A DNA stretch of 64,000 nt from Flammeovirgaceae bacterium UBA7330 (GCA_002471275.1 DKPQ01000019.1:1-64000), one strand, 5' to 3'. Numbered from the stretch's first letter, positions 18,176 to 27,127 are shown. Numbers and translations: made by a program. The notes: generated from the letters alone by a model not told the origin.

Positions 18176-19190
18176 AGTAATCATTGTCTGCGTCTTATTA
18201 GTCCAGGCTGGTAAATCGATGGCCCAGGATGAACTGGATTTGTTTCTGCAGGCCGGTGTCAAGGATGCTGGGCTGGTGATCCAAAACTACTTAAAGCCTG
18301 TATTTGAAGGAGTGGGTTATGGATATACCAATGGATGGTATCATACGGCCAAAGCCCATGAGACCCTGGGTTTTGATATCTCTGTATCGGGCAATATTGC
18401 GTTTATTCCCCAATCAAGGCTTACCTATACATTCAATAATTCCGATTATACCAATATTCAACTGACCAATTCAAGCACTGCACAGCTTCCCACGGTGTTG
18501 GGCCCCCATCTCAAAGGTGAACGACCCGAAGTCACCTTCTATAATGATGGAGAAGAAATTGTGCGCACCACATCACCCCCCGGAGCCATCAACTTAAAGG
18601 AGGAGATTGGTTTTAATGCGGTACCCGTTCCAATGATCCAGGCTGGAGTAGGAGTAATCAAAGAAACTGATTTGATCATTCGCTTCATTCCACCAATTTC
18701 ATTTGGTGAGGATGCCGGTAGGGTAAGTATGTTTGGCTGGGGTATAAAGCACAATTTAGGACAATGGATTACCCTGCTGGACTATTCGGGCGTGGATGTC
18801 TCTTTCTTGGCGGGTTTTAGCAACTTCAAAGTGACGGCTGACTTATCAGAAGAGGACGACCCTGCTACAAGCAGCAATGAGGGGGTGTTTAAAATGAATG
18901 GTTTGGTATTTCAAGGGATTATTTCCAAAGAATACATCAATGTATTTACCATTTACGGAGCCGTGGGTTATTCAAGGGCAGGATCCAGAACCCAGGTATT
19001 GGGCACATATCCCATAGATCCTGATTTCGAGCAATTACCGGTCGATCCCATAGATTTAAAATATGGCACTGGCAGCATGAACCTAACAGCAGGGTTGAGG
19101 GTGCGTATTGTAGCACTGACCTTTAGTTCGGCCTTCACTTTTCAGGAATATCCGGTGCTTTCGTTGGGATTGGGGATGACAGTGCGATAA
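18165..19190 (+). CDS. Outer-membrane-like protein, DUF6588 type
   Basis: 341 aa with signal peptide (MTYRVIIVCVLLVQAGKSMAQ). The mature start DELDLFLQAGVKDAGLVIQN and the following YLKPVFEGVGYGYTNGWYHT resemble what I recall of the Bacteroidota family DUF6588. The remainder has alternating hydrophobic strands and a last segment ending in MTVR, in keeping with an outer-membrane barrel or a surface beta protein. Its start lies inside the upstream lipoprotein gene. Family assignment is from memory and moderately sure; the function of the family is not established. Confidence 0.62.
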   Translation: MTYRVIIVCVLLVQAGKSMAQDELDLFLQAGVKDAGLVIQNYLKPVFEGVGYGYTNGWYHTAKAHETLGFDISVSGNIAFIPQSRLTYTFNNSDYTNIQLTNSSTAQLPTVLGPHLKGERPEVTFYNDGEEIVRTTSPPGAINLKEEIGFNAVPVPMIQAGVGVIKETDLIIRFIPPISFGEDAGRVSMFGWGIKHNLGQWITLLDYSGVDVSFLAGFSNFKVTADLSEEDDPATSSNEGVFKMNGLVFQGIISKEYINVFTIYGAVGYSRAGSRTQVLGTYPIDPDFEQLPVDPIDLKYGTGSMNLTAGLRVRIVALTFSSAFTFQEYPVLSLGLGMTVR

Positions 19191-19244
19191 ACATTCGCAC
19201 ATTTTCTTATCTTTCGGCCCTCAACAGAATACCCAAAATAATTT

Positions 19245-20723
19245 ATGCACTACATAGGATTTGACATTGGAAGCTCTTCCATCAAAGCTTCCATCGTAGA
19301 TGTGGACAGCAAGCAATCCGTTGGTCTGGCCAGCTACCCCGACACAGAAATGTCCATGATTTCGAAAAAACCTGGCTGGGCTGAACAAGAGCCTGAAGAT
19401 TGGTGGAAATACGTGTGTGAAGCTTCCAGAAGAGTCATTAAAAAGGCTGGTGTTGACAAAAAAGATATTGTAGGTATTGGGCTAAGCTATCAAATGCATG
19501 GGCTCGTGCTGGTAGATAAGCAACAAAAGGTGCTGCGACCTGCTATTATATGGTGTGACGGACGAGCTGTCGCATATGGCAACGAATCCTTTCAAAGGAT
19601 TGGTAAGGACAAGAGTTTACGCCGGTTACTCAACAGTCCCGGAAATTTCACTGCTGCCAAATTAAAATGGGTGAAAGAGAATGAGCCTGACATTTATAAT
19701 AAGGTATATAAAATGATGCTTCCAGGGGATTTCATTGCCATGAAAATGACGGGAGAGATTTCAACTACAATTTCCGGACTCTCAGAGGGAATCTTTTGGG
19801 ACTTTAGTAAAAACGAGCTTGCCGGTTTTCTGATGGAGGATCTGGGTATTGACAAAAACCTGATCCCGAAAGTTCACGGTACATTTTTTGATTCAGGCCA
19901 TCTTTCTGCGGAGTCTGCTAACTTACTAGGACTTAATGCTGGAATCCCCGTTGCTTACAGGGCAGGAGACCAGCCCAACAACGCACTTTCTCTGGGGGTT
20001 TTTGAGCCAGGAGACATTGCTGCCACCGGCGGTACATCCGGAGTAGTCTATAGTGTATCTGATCAGCTGATCTACGACCAAAAGAGCAGAATCAATGGAT
20101 TTGCGCATGTGAATCACAGCCAGGACCACACCAGGATAGGTTCGCTGTTGTGTATAAATGGTACCGGCATCCAATACAGGTGGTTGAAACAGCAGTTAGC
20201 CCCCGAATTGGGCTATGATCAAATAGAAAAGATAGCGCAAAAAGTACCAGTAGGATCTGACGGAGTGCATGTTTTGCCATTTGGTAATGGGGCTGAGCGC
20301 ATCTTCGAAAACAAAGAGGTTGGATCGCATATCCTGAACGTGGACTTCAACAGACATGATAAGTCCCATTTATACAGGGCAGGACTGGAAGGCATCGCTT
20401 TTTCATTTGTGTATGGTGTTGAGATACTTAAGCAGCTTGGAAGCGAAGTAAATAAGATCCGGGTGGGCAATGATAACCTCTTCCAATCGCGGGTTTTTTC
20501 AGAGACGATAGCTACACTACTCAATTGTGAAATAGAGATGGTAGAAACCACAGGCGCTACGGGTGCTGCACAGGCGGTCGGCTTTGCGCTTGGGCATCGT
20601 AAATCAATCCAGGAAGCCATCGGTTCGTCACAAGCCGTGGATGTATATATGCCATTGCCAGATCGATCCGTATACCAGGAGCATTATGCATCCTGGCGGG
20701 CTAATCTTGATAAGTTTTGTTAA
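19245..20723 (+). CDS. xylB: Xylulokinase-type FGGY sugar kinase
   Basis: 492 aa, full length for the family. FGGY_N begins GFDIGSSSIKASIVD (phosphate-binding loop 1). GLSYQMHGLVLVD carries the MHG motif associated with xylulokinases, and IIWCDGRA follows. FGGY_C contains GDQPNNALSLGV and TGGTSGVV, and the adenosine loop TGATGAAQAVGFALG. The predicted reaction is ATP-dependent phosphorylation of D-xylulose to D-xylulose 5-phosphate in the cytoplasm. No xylA or xylose transporter is in this window, so a related ketose formed by the neighbouring pathway is possible. It is separated from the preceding gene by 54 nt and from the DUF1080 gene by 89 nt that contain a LacI-type operator. Confidence 0.85.
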   Translation: MHYIGFDIGSSSIKASIVDVDSKQSVGLASYPDTEMSMISKKPGWAEQEPEDWWKYVCEASRRVIKKAGVDKKDIVGIGLSYQMHGLVLVDKQQKVLRPAIIWCDGRAVAYGNESFQRIGKDKSLRRLLNSPGNFTAAKLKWVKENEPDIYNKVYKMMLPGDFIAMKMTGEISTTISGLSEGIFWDFSKNELAGFLMEDLGIDKNLIPKVHGTFFDSGHLSAESANLLGLNAGIPVAYRAGDQPNNALSLGVFEPGDIAATGGTSGVVYSVSDQLIYDQKSRINGFAHVNHSQDHTRIGSLLCINGTGIQYRWLKQQLAPELGYDQIEKIAQKVPVGSDGVHVLPFGNGAERIFENKEVGSHILNVDFNRHDKSHLYRAGLEGIAFSFVYGVEILKQLGSEVNKIRVGNDNLFQSRVFSETIATLLNCEIEMVETTGATGAAQAVGFALGHRKSIQEAIGSSQAVDVYMPLPDRSVYQEHYASWRANLDKFC

Positions 20724-20776
20724 ATAAGGCGGATAATTTGATCTCAAGACTTGATCGTATAAGAGTTTTATTTAAC

Positions 20777-20794
20777 TTCGTTAACGTACACGAA
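20777..20794 (+). promoter_or_regulatory. LacI-type operator, copy 1
   Basis: TTCGTTAACGTACACGAA is an 18-bp imperfect palindrome centred on CpG: 7 of 9 positions pair between the half-sites. That form is typical of LacI-family operators. It lies 18 nt before the DUF1080 start codon. A second copy with one mismatch sits at 26253-26270 beside a LacI-family gene, which makes that regulator the likely binder. A weak promoter candidate lies upstream (TTTG at 20737-20740, then 19 nt, then TA at 20760). Confidence 0.7.
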
Positions 20795-20812
20795 TAAATA
20801 ATTAATCGATAA

Positions 20813-22189
20813 ATGATGAAAAGAACGCTAATCCTAGCCCTTTTAGCATTAGCTACCAACGCCCTGATTGCTCAGGAGAATTGGAAGCCTTTGTTTAATG
20901 GGAAAAATTTTGATGGCTGGAAGCAGCTAAATGGCAAAGCCAAATACACAGTTGTAGATGGTATGGTTGTAGGGACCACGGTCATGAATACTCCCAATTC
21001 TTTTATGGCTACCGAAAAGACATACTCGGATTTTATCCTGGAGTATGAGTTTTACCTGGATACCGATATGAATTCAGGTGTGCAGATTAGGAGTCTGAGC
21101 ACCAAAGAGTATAGGGATGGAAGGGTGCATGGATACCAGGTAGAGATTGACCCTTCCGAGAGAGGGTATACCGGAGGTATTTATGATGAAGCTCGTCGTG
21201 GATGGCTATATCCGCTGGCAAGAAATCCAAAAGCACGAACGGCCTTCAAAATGGCCAAGTGGAATAAGGTAAGGGTTGAGGCCATTGGGAATTCTATCAG
21301 CACCTGGGTAAATGGAATTCAGTGCAGCAGATTGGTAGATGATCTGACCGCTGAAGGTTTTATTGCCTTGCAGGTTCATGGTATTGGCGACCGGAAGCAC
21401 CTGGAAGGGTCTCAGGTTAAATGGAAAGACATCAGGATCATGACTGACAACCTGGAAGCCAACAGGTGGGATGCGGATCCGGACGTTCCTGAGATCAGCT
21501 ACCTGAAGAATGAACTTACTGAGTATGAAAAGCGACAAGGCTATAGATTGCTTTGGGATGGAAAATCTTCTGCAGGTTGGAAAGGCGCTAAGATCCCTAA
21601 TTTCCCCGAAAAAGGATGGGAGATGAAGGATGGAGAACTGACAATCCTTGGAAAAGATGGGAGAGAGTCTGCCGGTCCCGGTGACATTGTTACCATCAAT
21701 TCATTCTCAGATTTTGAGTTGATACTGGAGTTTAAGATCACTGAAGGTGCAAATAGCGGAATTAAGTATTTCGTTGATCCAGGGTTAAATAAAGGATCCG
21801 GATCAGCCATAGGTTGTGAATTTCAGGTACTGGATGATGATAAACACCCCGATGCCAAGATGGGTGTGAGCGGTAACCGAACAGTGGGTTCACTCTATGA
21901 TCTGATCACTGCAGAAAACCTTTCTGTTGAAGGACGTGGAAAGCAATTTAAAGGCGTTGGTAACTGGAATGTGGCCAGGATTGTATCTAAGGATGGAAAA
22001 GTTGAACATTGGCTGAATAATGAGAAGGTGGTTGAGTACGATCGTTTCTCTCAGATGTTTAGAGCTTTGGTAGCTTACAGTAAGTACCAAAAATGGGATA
22101 ACTTTGGTCAATGGCCCGAAGGTCCGATCTTGTTACAGGATCATGGAGACACAGTAAGTTACAGAAGTATAAAAATTAAAGAACTATGA
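20813..22189 (+). CDS. Tandem 3-keto-disaccharide hydrolase (DUF1080)
   Basis: 458 aa with a Sec signal peptide (MMKRTLILALLALATNALIAQ). It has two copies of the 3-keto-disaccharide hydrolase domain (PF06439, formerly DUF1080). Copy 1 is ~25-210: PLFNGKNFDGWK, DFILEYEFYLD, NSGVQIRS, VHGYQVEID, HGIGDRK. Copy 2 is ~240-458: LLWDGKSSAGWK, DFELILEFKITEGANSGIKYF, GCEFQVLDDDKH. The family is a concanavalin-like jelly roll, and characterised members act on 3-keto sugars. Most are single-domain, so the duplication suggests division of labour or avidity. The gene overlaps the Gfo/Idh/MocA gene by 4 nt and is preceded by a LacI-type operator. The oxidoreductase downstream would supply the 3-keto substrate. 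Confidence 0.85.
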   Translation: MMKRTLILALLALATNALIAQENWKPLFNGKNFDGWKQLNGKAKYTVVDGMVVGTTVMNTPNSFMATEKTYSDFILEYEFYLDTDMNSGVQIRSLSTKEYRDGRVHGYQVEIDPSERGYTGGIYDEARRGWLYPLARNPKARTAFKMAKWNKVRVEAIGNSISTWVNGIQCSRLVDDLTAEGFIALQVHGIGDRKHLEGSQVKWKDIRIMTDNLEANRWDADPDVPEISYLKNELTEYEKRQGYRLLWDGKSSAGWKGAKIPNFPEKGWEMKDGELTILGKDGRESAGPGDIVTINSFSDFELILEFKITEGANSGIKYFVDPGLNKGSGSAIGCEFQVLDDDKHPDAKMGVSGNRTVGSLYDLITAENLSVEGRGKQFKGVGNWNVARIVSKDGKVEHWLNNEKVVEYDRFSQMFRALVAYSKYQKWDNFGQWPEGPILLQDHGDTVSYRSIKIKEL

Positions 22190-23526
22190 AAAAAGATTCA
22201 AGAAGAGACTTCATTAAAAAATCTGCATTAGCCACTGCAGGATTTTCCTTTGCTGGTGCAGCCTCAGCATCCAGCTACAGACGGATCATGGGTGCAAACG
22301 ATCGTGTGAACCTTGCGATTTGGGGTACAGGAAGGAGATTTGGTGCTTACCAGGACATCCTTGACAAGAAATACAATGTACAATTAACCTATGTTGTTGA
22401 CGTCAAAAAGAGTCAGCTTGAAAAAGCTGCCGAAAGGTTAAAGAAAAGTATTTCTTACAAGCCGAAATTTGTTGAAAACCTCCAGGAGTCTTTGGATGCA
22501 AAAGATGTGGATGCGGTGATCAATGCCACACCGGACCACTGGCATGCTCCGGGAGCCTGGAAAGCCATGGAAGCGGGTAAGCATGTGTATGTAGAAAAGC
22601 CATGTAGCCACAACCCATGGGAAGGTGAATTGCTGGTTTACTTCAGAGACAAATACAATCGCGTTGTCCAAATGGGAAATCAGCAAAGATCTTCCGGACA
22701 TACCCAGGAGATCATAAAAGAGATCCACAATGGAATTATCGGTAAGCCTTACAAAGCTGTGGCTTATTATAGCAGTGGAAGGGGAGAAGTGCCCAGACAG
22801 GTGAAACAAGCTCCTCCATCTGATTTAAATTGGGATTTATTCCAGGGCCCGGCACCAAGAAGACCTTATACGCATGATACCTGGGATTACAACTGGCACT
22901 GGTACGGTTGGGATTACGGTACAGCAGAAAGTGGAAACAACGGAACACATGAATTAGATGTGGCTCGATGGGCATTACAGGTGGATTATCCTAACAAAGT
23001 CATGGTCGATTCCATCAAAGGACACTTTGTGGATGATGGATGGGAAATGTATGACACCATGTATGCGACATTCAAATTTGATGACAACAAAGTGATCAAT
23101 TGGGATGGTAAAAGCCGAAATGGATATGGTACATACGTTGGTGGCCGTGGAACAGTGATTTATGGCTCTGAAGGTACAGTACGTGTAGATCGCGGTAAAT
23201 ATGAACTTTATGATCGAGGTGGCAAGCTTATCAAAGAAGCTGAGTCCGGTGGTGATGAAGGCGGAATGGCTCTAGGTGGAGGTGGCGATATGTCAACTAA
23301 TCACCTGCATAACTTTTTCCAGACCATTCGCGGTGTAGACAAATTGAATGCACCAATCGATGAAGGAGCCATTAGTGTTCACTTGTGTCACCTGGCCAAT
23401 ATTTCCAGTCGATTAAATGATAAGACACTGGATGTTGATGTGAACAACGGTCATATCTTCGACAGGGAAGCCATGAAACTGTGGAAGCGTGAATACGCCC
23501 CAGGTTGGGATCCTAAGGTTTCCTAA
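22186..23526 (+). CDS. Tat-exported Gfo/Idh/MocA oxidoreductase
   Basis: 446 aa. The N-terminus has a twin-arginine signal (SRRDFIKKSA, then a hydrophobic Ala/Gly stretch), so it is exported folded with its cofactor. The Rossmann fold starts VNLAIWGTGRRFG, where a bulky RR follows the usual glycine motif. HVYVEKPCSHNPWE carries the conserved EKP of the family, and GNNGTHELDVARWAL is the catalytic-region Asp/His motif. Relatives oxidise sugar hydroxyls with tightly bound NAD(P); oxidation at C3 of a glycoside is the likely role here, given the coupled DUF1080 gene (4-nt ATGA overlap). The sulfatase gene starts 7 nt after its stop. Confidence 0.87.
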   Translation: MKKDSRRDFIKKSALATAGFSFAGAASASSYRRIMGANDRVNLAIWGTGRRFGAYQDILDKKYNVQLTYVVDVKKSQLEKAAERLKKSISYKPKFVENLQESLDAKDVDAVINATPDHWHAPGAWKAMEAGKHVYVEKPCSHNPWEGELLVYFRDKYNRVVQMGNQQRSSGHTQEIIKEIHNGIIGKPYKAVAYYSSGRGEVPRQVKQAPPSDLNWDLFQGPAPRRPYTHDTWDYNWHWYGWDYGTAESGNNGTHELDVARWALQVDYPNKVMVDSIKGHFVDDGWEMYDTMYATFKFDDNKVINWDGKSRNGYGTYVGGRGTVIYGSEGTVRVDRGKYELYDRGGKLIKEAESGGDEGGMALGGGGDMSTNHLHNFFQTIRGVDKLNAPIDEGAISVHLCHLANISSRLNDKTLDVDVNNGHIFDREAMKLWKREYAPGWDPKVS

Positions 23527-23533
23527 ATGGTTG

Positions 23534-25105
23534 ATGAATAGATTATTATTCCTCTTAATAATTTCGGGCCTTTTCTTCTCCTGTGAGGAAGAAGAAAAGC
23601 GCCCGAATATTTTATTTGCCATCGCTGATGATGCTACCTACATGCACTTCGGGGCCTATGGTTGTGATTGGGTAAGTACACCTGCTTTTGACCGTGTTGC
23701 TCAGCAGGGATTACTCTTTCAGAATGCTTATACGCCCAATGCCAAGTGTGCCCCTTCCAGAGCAGCGATCCTAACAGGCAGAAACTCCTGGCAACTTGAG
23801 GAGCTGGGAAACCATTTGGCTTATTGGCCGAAAAAGTATGTTTCATTTATGGAAGTGCTGAAAGCGCACGGTTACAAGACCGGATATACAGCCAAAGGGT
23901 GGGCACCTGGTGATCCTGGCACAATCAATGGAAAGAAAAGAGAGCTTACGGGCCAAGCTTTTAGTCAAATCAAACTTGAACCGCCAACAAAGCAGATCGG
24001 ATCGGTAGATTATGCTGCGAATTTTGAAGTCTTCCTCGATTCTGCAGGAGACGCGCCTTTCATGTTTTGGTACGGAAGCGTGGAGCCGCACCGTGCCTAT
24101 GAATTCAAATCTGGTAACAAGCTTGGTAAGAGAAACCTGGATGAGGTAGATAATATACCTGCGTTCTACCCTGACAATGACACCATACGCCACGATTTCC
24201 TGGACTATGGCTATGAGATAGAATATTTTGATAGTCATCTGGGTAAAATGATTGAGTCTCTTGAAAAAAGAGGTCAACTGGACAACACCATAATCATCGT
24301 TACTTCAGACAATGGAATGCCATTCCCAAGAATCAAAGGGAATGCTTATGAATATGCCAACCACCTTCCTTTAGCCATCATGTGGGGGAAAGGAATCAAA
24401 AGCCCGGGTCGGATCATTGAGGATTATGTGAGCTTTATCGATTACGCCCCAACCATCCTTGAGGCAGCTGGAGTGGATGTGACAACTTCAAAAATGCAGC
24501 CCGTTTCTGGGATGTCTTTGCTTCCCATCTTTAAGACCGAATCAGATAAGGTAACAGGACTTGGTAGATCACATGTTCTGATAGGGAAGGAGCGTCATGA
24601 TACGGGCAGACCCCATGATTGGGGGTATCCCATCAGAGGGATTGTAAAAGATGGATTCATTTATCTTAAAAATTTTGAAACCGATCGTTGGCCCGCAGGA
24701 CATCCTTTGACCGGCTATCTGAACACTGATGGTAGTCCTACAAAGACCTGGATCATCGAACAAAACCGGCATCATCCCATTGACCCATACTGGCAGTTAA
24801 GTTTCGGGAAACGCGTGGACGAGGAGTTTTACAACATCAAAGAAGATCCATCTTGTGTCGACAACCTGATCAATGATCAGCGCCAGGCGGAGTTGATTGG
24901 TACATTGAGAAATCAGCTGATGAGCGAACTTGCTGAGCAGGGTGATCCACGTATGTCAGGAAATGGATCCGTATTTGATAATTATCCGCTCACGGGGGGA
25001 CAGGGCTTCTTTGAGAAATTTATGGAAGGAGACAGCGGCAAGACTGGTTGGGTTAATAAATCTGATTTTGAAACCAGGGAGTTTTACCGGCAACTGGATC
25101 AATAG
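23534..25105 (+). CDS. SGSH-like S1 sulfatase lipoprotein
   Basis: 523 aa from the ATG at 23534; an upstream in-frame GTG lies within the previous gene. MNRLLFLLIISGLFFSC suggests a lipoprotein signal. The sulfatase fold opens RPNILFAIADD (metal ligands). Cys72 in KCAPSRAAILTGR is the CxPSR formylglycine site, so the enzyme should be active after maturation. VTSDNGMPFPRIKG is the second metal motif and, with its spacing, resembles N-sulfoglucosamine sulfohydrolase (SGSH) rather than arylsulfatase A. Desulfation of an amino sugar would fit the downstream amino-sugar genes, but specificity is inferred. It ends the operon starting at the DUF1080 gene, and its stop overlaps the convergent LacI gene by 7 nt. 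Confidence 0.87.
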   Translation: MNRLLFLLIISGLFFSCEEEEKRPNILFAIADDATYMHFGAYGCDWVSTPAFDRVAQQGLLFQNAYTPNAKCAPSRAAILTGRNSWQLEELGNHLAYWPKKYVSFMEVLKAHGYKTGYTAKGWAPGDPGTINGKKRELTGQAFSQIKLEPPTKQIGSVDYAANFEVFLDSAGDAPFMFWYGSVEPHRAYEFKSGNKLGKRNLDEVDNIPAFYPDNDTIRHDFLDYGYEIEYFDSHLGKMIESLEKRGQLDNTIIIVTSDNGMPFPRIKGNAYEYANHLPLAIMWGKGIKSPGRIIEDYVSFIDYAPTILEAAGVDVTTSKMQPVSGMSLLPIFKTESDKVTGLGRSHVLIGKERHDTGRPHDWGYPIRGIVKDGFIYLKNFETDRWPAGHPLTGYLNTDGSPTKTWIIEQNRHHPIDPYWQLSFGKRVDEEFYNIKEDPSCVDNLINDQRQAELIGTLRNQLMSELAEQGDPRMSGNGSVFDNYPLTGGQGFFEKFMEGDSGKTGWVNKSDFETREFYRQLDQ

Positions 25106-26253
25106 CCAATATCTGATTTAAATTCCATCTGTTTGTTGATGTAGTTTTCTACGTTTTCTTTCATCAGGATATCTATTGGCAAGTGATATTGCATCGTTGA
25201 ATTGGTTTTACCTATTAGCTTGTTGAACAACCTCATCACCGCCATATAACCTTGCCTTTCCGGTTGCTGGCTAATGACAAAGTCAATACCTCCTTCAATC
25301 AGAAGTTTTACGTTTTGGTCTATCAGGTCGTATCCAATTATGCTAAGTTTTTTGGTTGTGTTTTCACTCACAAGGTAACTTCTGGAATTAGGAACAAATA
25401 CAGCCTGATAGCCCTGGTTCAAAGCCTTTCGAAGCTCAGGAATTGATTTTTGGTGTGGTTTGATCGTATAGGTTACCTCATGGAACACAGGTTGACGTTC
25501 CAGGTTCTGGAAGTATTGTTTGAATCCCTCAATGCGTTTGAGGAGGATGGGCATGCTCTGAGGATTTGATACCAACTTCGGTATTAACACTTTGCTCTGC
25601 TCATAGGTGGCGGTAAGCAGTTCAATCAATCTGCCGGCCACATGTCCACTCTTGATGGCATCCTGACCTACAAAGTCAATTCCAGAATCAGGTATATTGG
25701 AATCAACCAATATGATGGATTTGCTTTTCCTGTGGGATGCTATATACTCACTCAGATCATCAGGAAATATGGCTGCGGTCAGGAGCCCGTCATAGTCCAG
25801 TGATTCAAGTTTCTTCAATTGCTCAAGGAATTCCTTTCTGTTTCCTTGATCAAAAGAGAGCTGATGCACTACCGGACCATGATCGTGAATCTCATTGAGT
25901 GCCTTTTTGATACCAATCTGTGGAAAGTGCCAATACTCATTTTCTGAATTGGCACTGGGAAGTAGAATGGCTAAGCGCAACTTCTTTTTAGAGGCCAGAG
26001 ACCGGGCGATCAGATTGGGCTGATAATTGAGTGCCTCAATTACTTTGAGCACTTTCTTCCTGGTTTTTTCAGACACCTCACCACGCTGGTGAATGACCCT
26101 GTCCACTGTGCCTATGGATACTCCCGATTTGGAAGCAATGTCTTTAATACTTACTTTTTTGCTATCCAATATTTTTCCAAATTTTGGTTCAGCTTTTATT
26201 AACCTTCCACTAATATCATATATTTGCTTGAGAAAAATGATATTTTCGCACAT
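25099..26253 (-). CDS. LacI-family regulator, copy 1
   Basis: 384 aa from the only ATG. The helix-turn-helix is VSIKDIASKSGVSIGTVDRV followed by IHQRGEVSEKTRKKVLKVIE, including the hinge helix (IARSLASKK), then a periplasmic-binding-protein-like effector domain. A TTG at 26169 would give 356 aa and aligns with the start of its paralogue at 34284-35339 (MEQKKNLTIKDIA against LDSKKVSIKDIA). The shorter start would also free a good uxuB promoter (26195-26226) from coding sequence, so I think it more likely. It is divergent from uxuB with an operator between. It probably represses or activates the uronate and DUF1080 operons in response to a sugar acid or intermediate. Confidence 0.88.
   Translation of the reverse strand: MCENIIFLKQIYDISGRLIKAEPKFGKILDSKKVSIKDIASKSGVSIGTVDRVIHQRGEVSEKTRKKVLKVIEALNYQPNLIARSLASKKKLRLAILLPSANSENEYWHFPQIGIKKALNEIHDHGPVVHQLSFDQGNRKEFLEQLKKLESLDYDGLLTAAIFPDDLSEYIASHRKSKSIILVDSNIPDSGIDFVGQDAIKSGHVAGRLIELLTATYEQSKVLIPKLVSNPQSMPILLKRIEGFKQYFQNLERQPVFHEVTYTIKPHQKSIPELRKALNQGYQAVFVPNSRSYLVSENTTKKLSIIGYDLIDQNVKLLIEGGIDFVISQQPERQGYMAVMRLFNKLIGKTNSTMQYHLPIDILMKENVENYINKQMEFKSDIGY
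26195..26226 (+). promoter_or_regulatory. Candidate promoter for the hexuronate operon
   Basis: TATATTTG at 26219-26226 is an exact match to the Bacteroidota -7 box TAnnTTTG. TTTA at 26195-26198 fits the -33 TTTG element with a 20-nt spacer. Transcription would start near 26233, placing the LacI operator (26253-26270) in the 5' leader of the uxuB gene. That is a position suited to repression. Confidence 0.55.
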
Positions 26254-26270
26254 TCGTTAACGTACACGGA
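26253..26270 (+). promoter_or_regulatory. LacI-type operator, copy 2
   Basis: TTCGTTAACGTACACGGA matches the operator at 20777-20794 in 17 of 18 positions. It lies between the divergent LacI and uxuB genes, 23 nt before the uxuB start. Both its position and its repetition support a functional site for the adjacent regulator. Confidence 0.7.
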
Positions 26271-26293
26271 CGAATTTTCATAAATTACAACAT

Positions 26294-27127
26294 ATGCCCG
26301 ACTTAAAAGGAAAAGTTGCCGTAGTTACCGGCGGAGGTGGAGTGCTCTGCGGTGAATTTGCCAAATTACTAGCTTCAAATGGAGCCAAAGTAGCCATTCT
26401 TGACCTCAAAAAAGAAGCCGCTGACCAGGTAGCAAACGAAATCATTAAAGCCGGAGGAGAAGCAATCGGCGTCGCTGCCAATGTATTGGAAAAGGAAGCG
26501 TTGGAACTTGCCAGAAAGGAAGTGGAAGATCACTTTGGTACATGCGATATTTTATTGAATGGAGCAGGTGGGAATCATCCAAAAGGTACCACGACAAAAG
26601 AATTCTTTGAGGAGGACCAATTGCTGGACAATGAGATCACCTCATTTTTTGACCTGGACCCCAAAGGGATAGAATTTGTTTTCAACCTGAACTTCCTGGG
26701 TACTTTGATACCCACTCAGGTATTCAGTAAAGGAATGATTGGTAAGAAAGATGCTTGTATAGTTAATATTTCTTCCATGAATGCCTTTACTCCACTTACA
26801 AAAATCCCTGCATATAGTGGTGCAAAGGCCGCAGTGAGCAACTTCACACAATGGCTGGCAGTCCACTTTTCAAAAGCTGGCATCCGTGTCAATGCACTGG
26901 CTCCGGGGTTTTTCCTTACTGACCAAAACAGGGCCCTATTGACCAATAAAGACGGATCTTTAACAGCCCGCGGAAATAAGATTATTTCACAGACTCCGAT
27001 GGGGAGGTTTGGTGATCCTCAAGATCTCAATAGCACCCTGTTATACCTCTGTGACCCAGCTTCCTCATTTGTTACGGGTGTGGTAATCCCGATTGATGGT
27101 GGGTTTAGTGCCTACAGCGGAGTATAA
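26294..27127 (+). CDS. uxuB: D-mannonate oxidoreductase, SDR type (UxuB)
   Basis: 277 aa classical short-chain dehydrogenase: cofactor loop VVTGGGGVLCGEFA, NGAGGNHP (NNAG-like motif), active-site Ser in NISSMNAF, Tyr174 and Lys178 in YSGAK, and the closing PIDGGFSAYSGV. It matches the Bacillus YjmF/UxuB kind of fructuronate reductase rather than the long-chain E. coli UxuB. Predicted reaction: D-fructuronate + NADH to D-mannonate. It is the first gene of an operon with uxuA, uxaC, kdgK, the aldolase and a TRAP transporter, which fixes its role. It is preceded by a TAnnTTTG promoter and a LacI operator. Confidence 0.85.
   Translation: MPDLKGKVAVVTGGGGVLCGEFAKLLASNGAKVAILDLKKEAADQVANEIIKAGGEAIGVAANVLEKEALELARKEVEDHFGTCDILLNGAGGNHPKGTTTKEFFEEDQLLDNEITSFFDLDPKGIEFVFNLNFLGTLIPTQVFSKGMIGKKDACIVNISSMNAFTPLTKIPAYSGAKAAVSNFTQWLAVHFSKAGIRVNALAPGFFLTDQNRALLTNKDGSLTARGNKIISQTPMGRFGDPQDLNSTLLYLCDPASSFVTGVVIPIDGGFSAYSGV

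Noticed and set aside
20219..20620. A 133-codon minus-strand frame within the xylulokinase gene
   Set aside because: Shadow of the kinase; Ser/Pro-rich translation with no similarity I can recognise.
19245..20723. Considered as part of a xylose operon
   Set aside because: No xylA, xylose transporter or arabinose/xylose regulator is in the window; the kinase is reported on its own motifs only.
23843..24277. A 144-codon minus-strand frame inside the SGSH-like sulfatase
   Set aside because: Entirely antisense to conserved sulfatase coding sequence, no plausible start context or domain.
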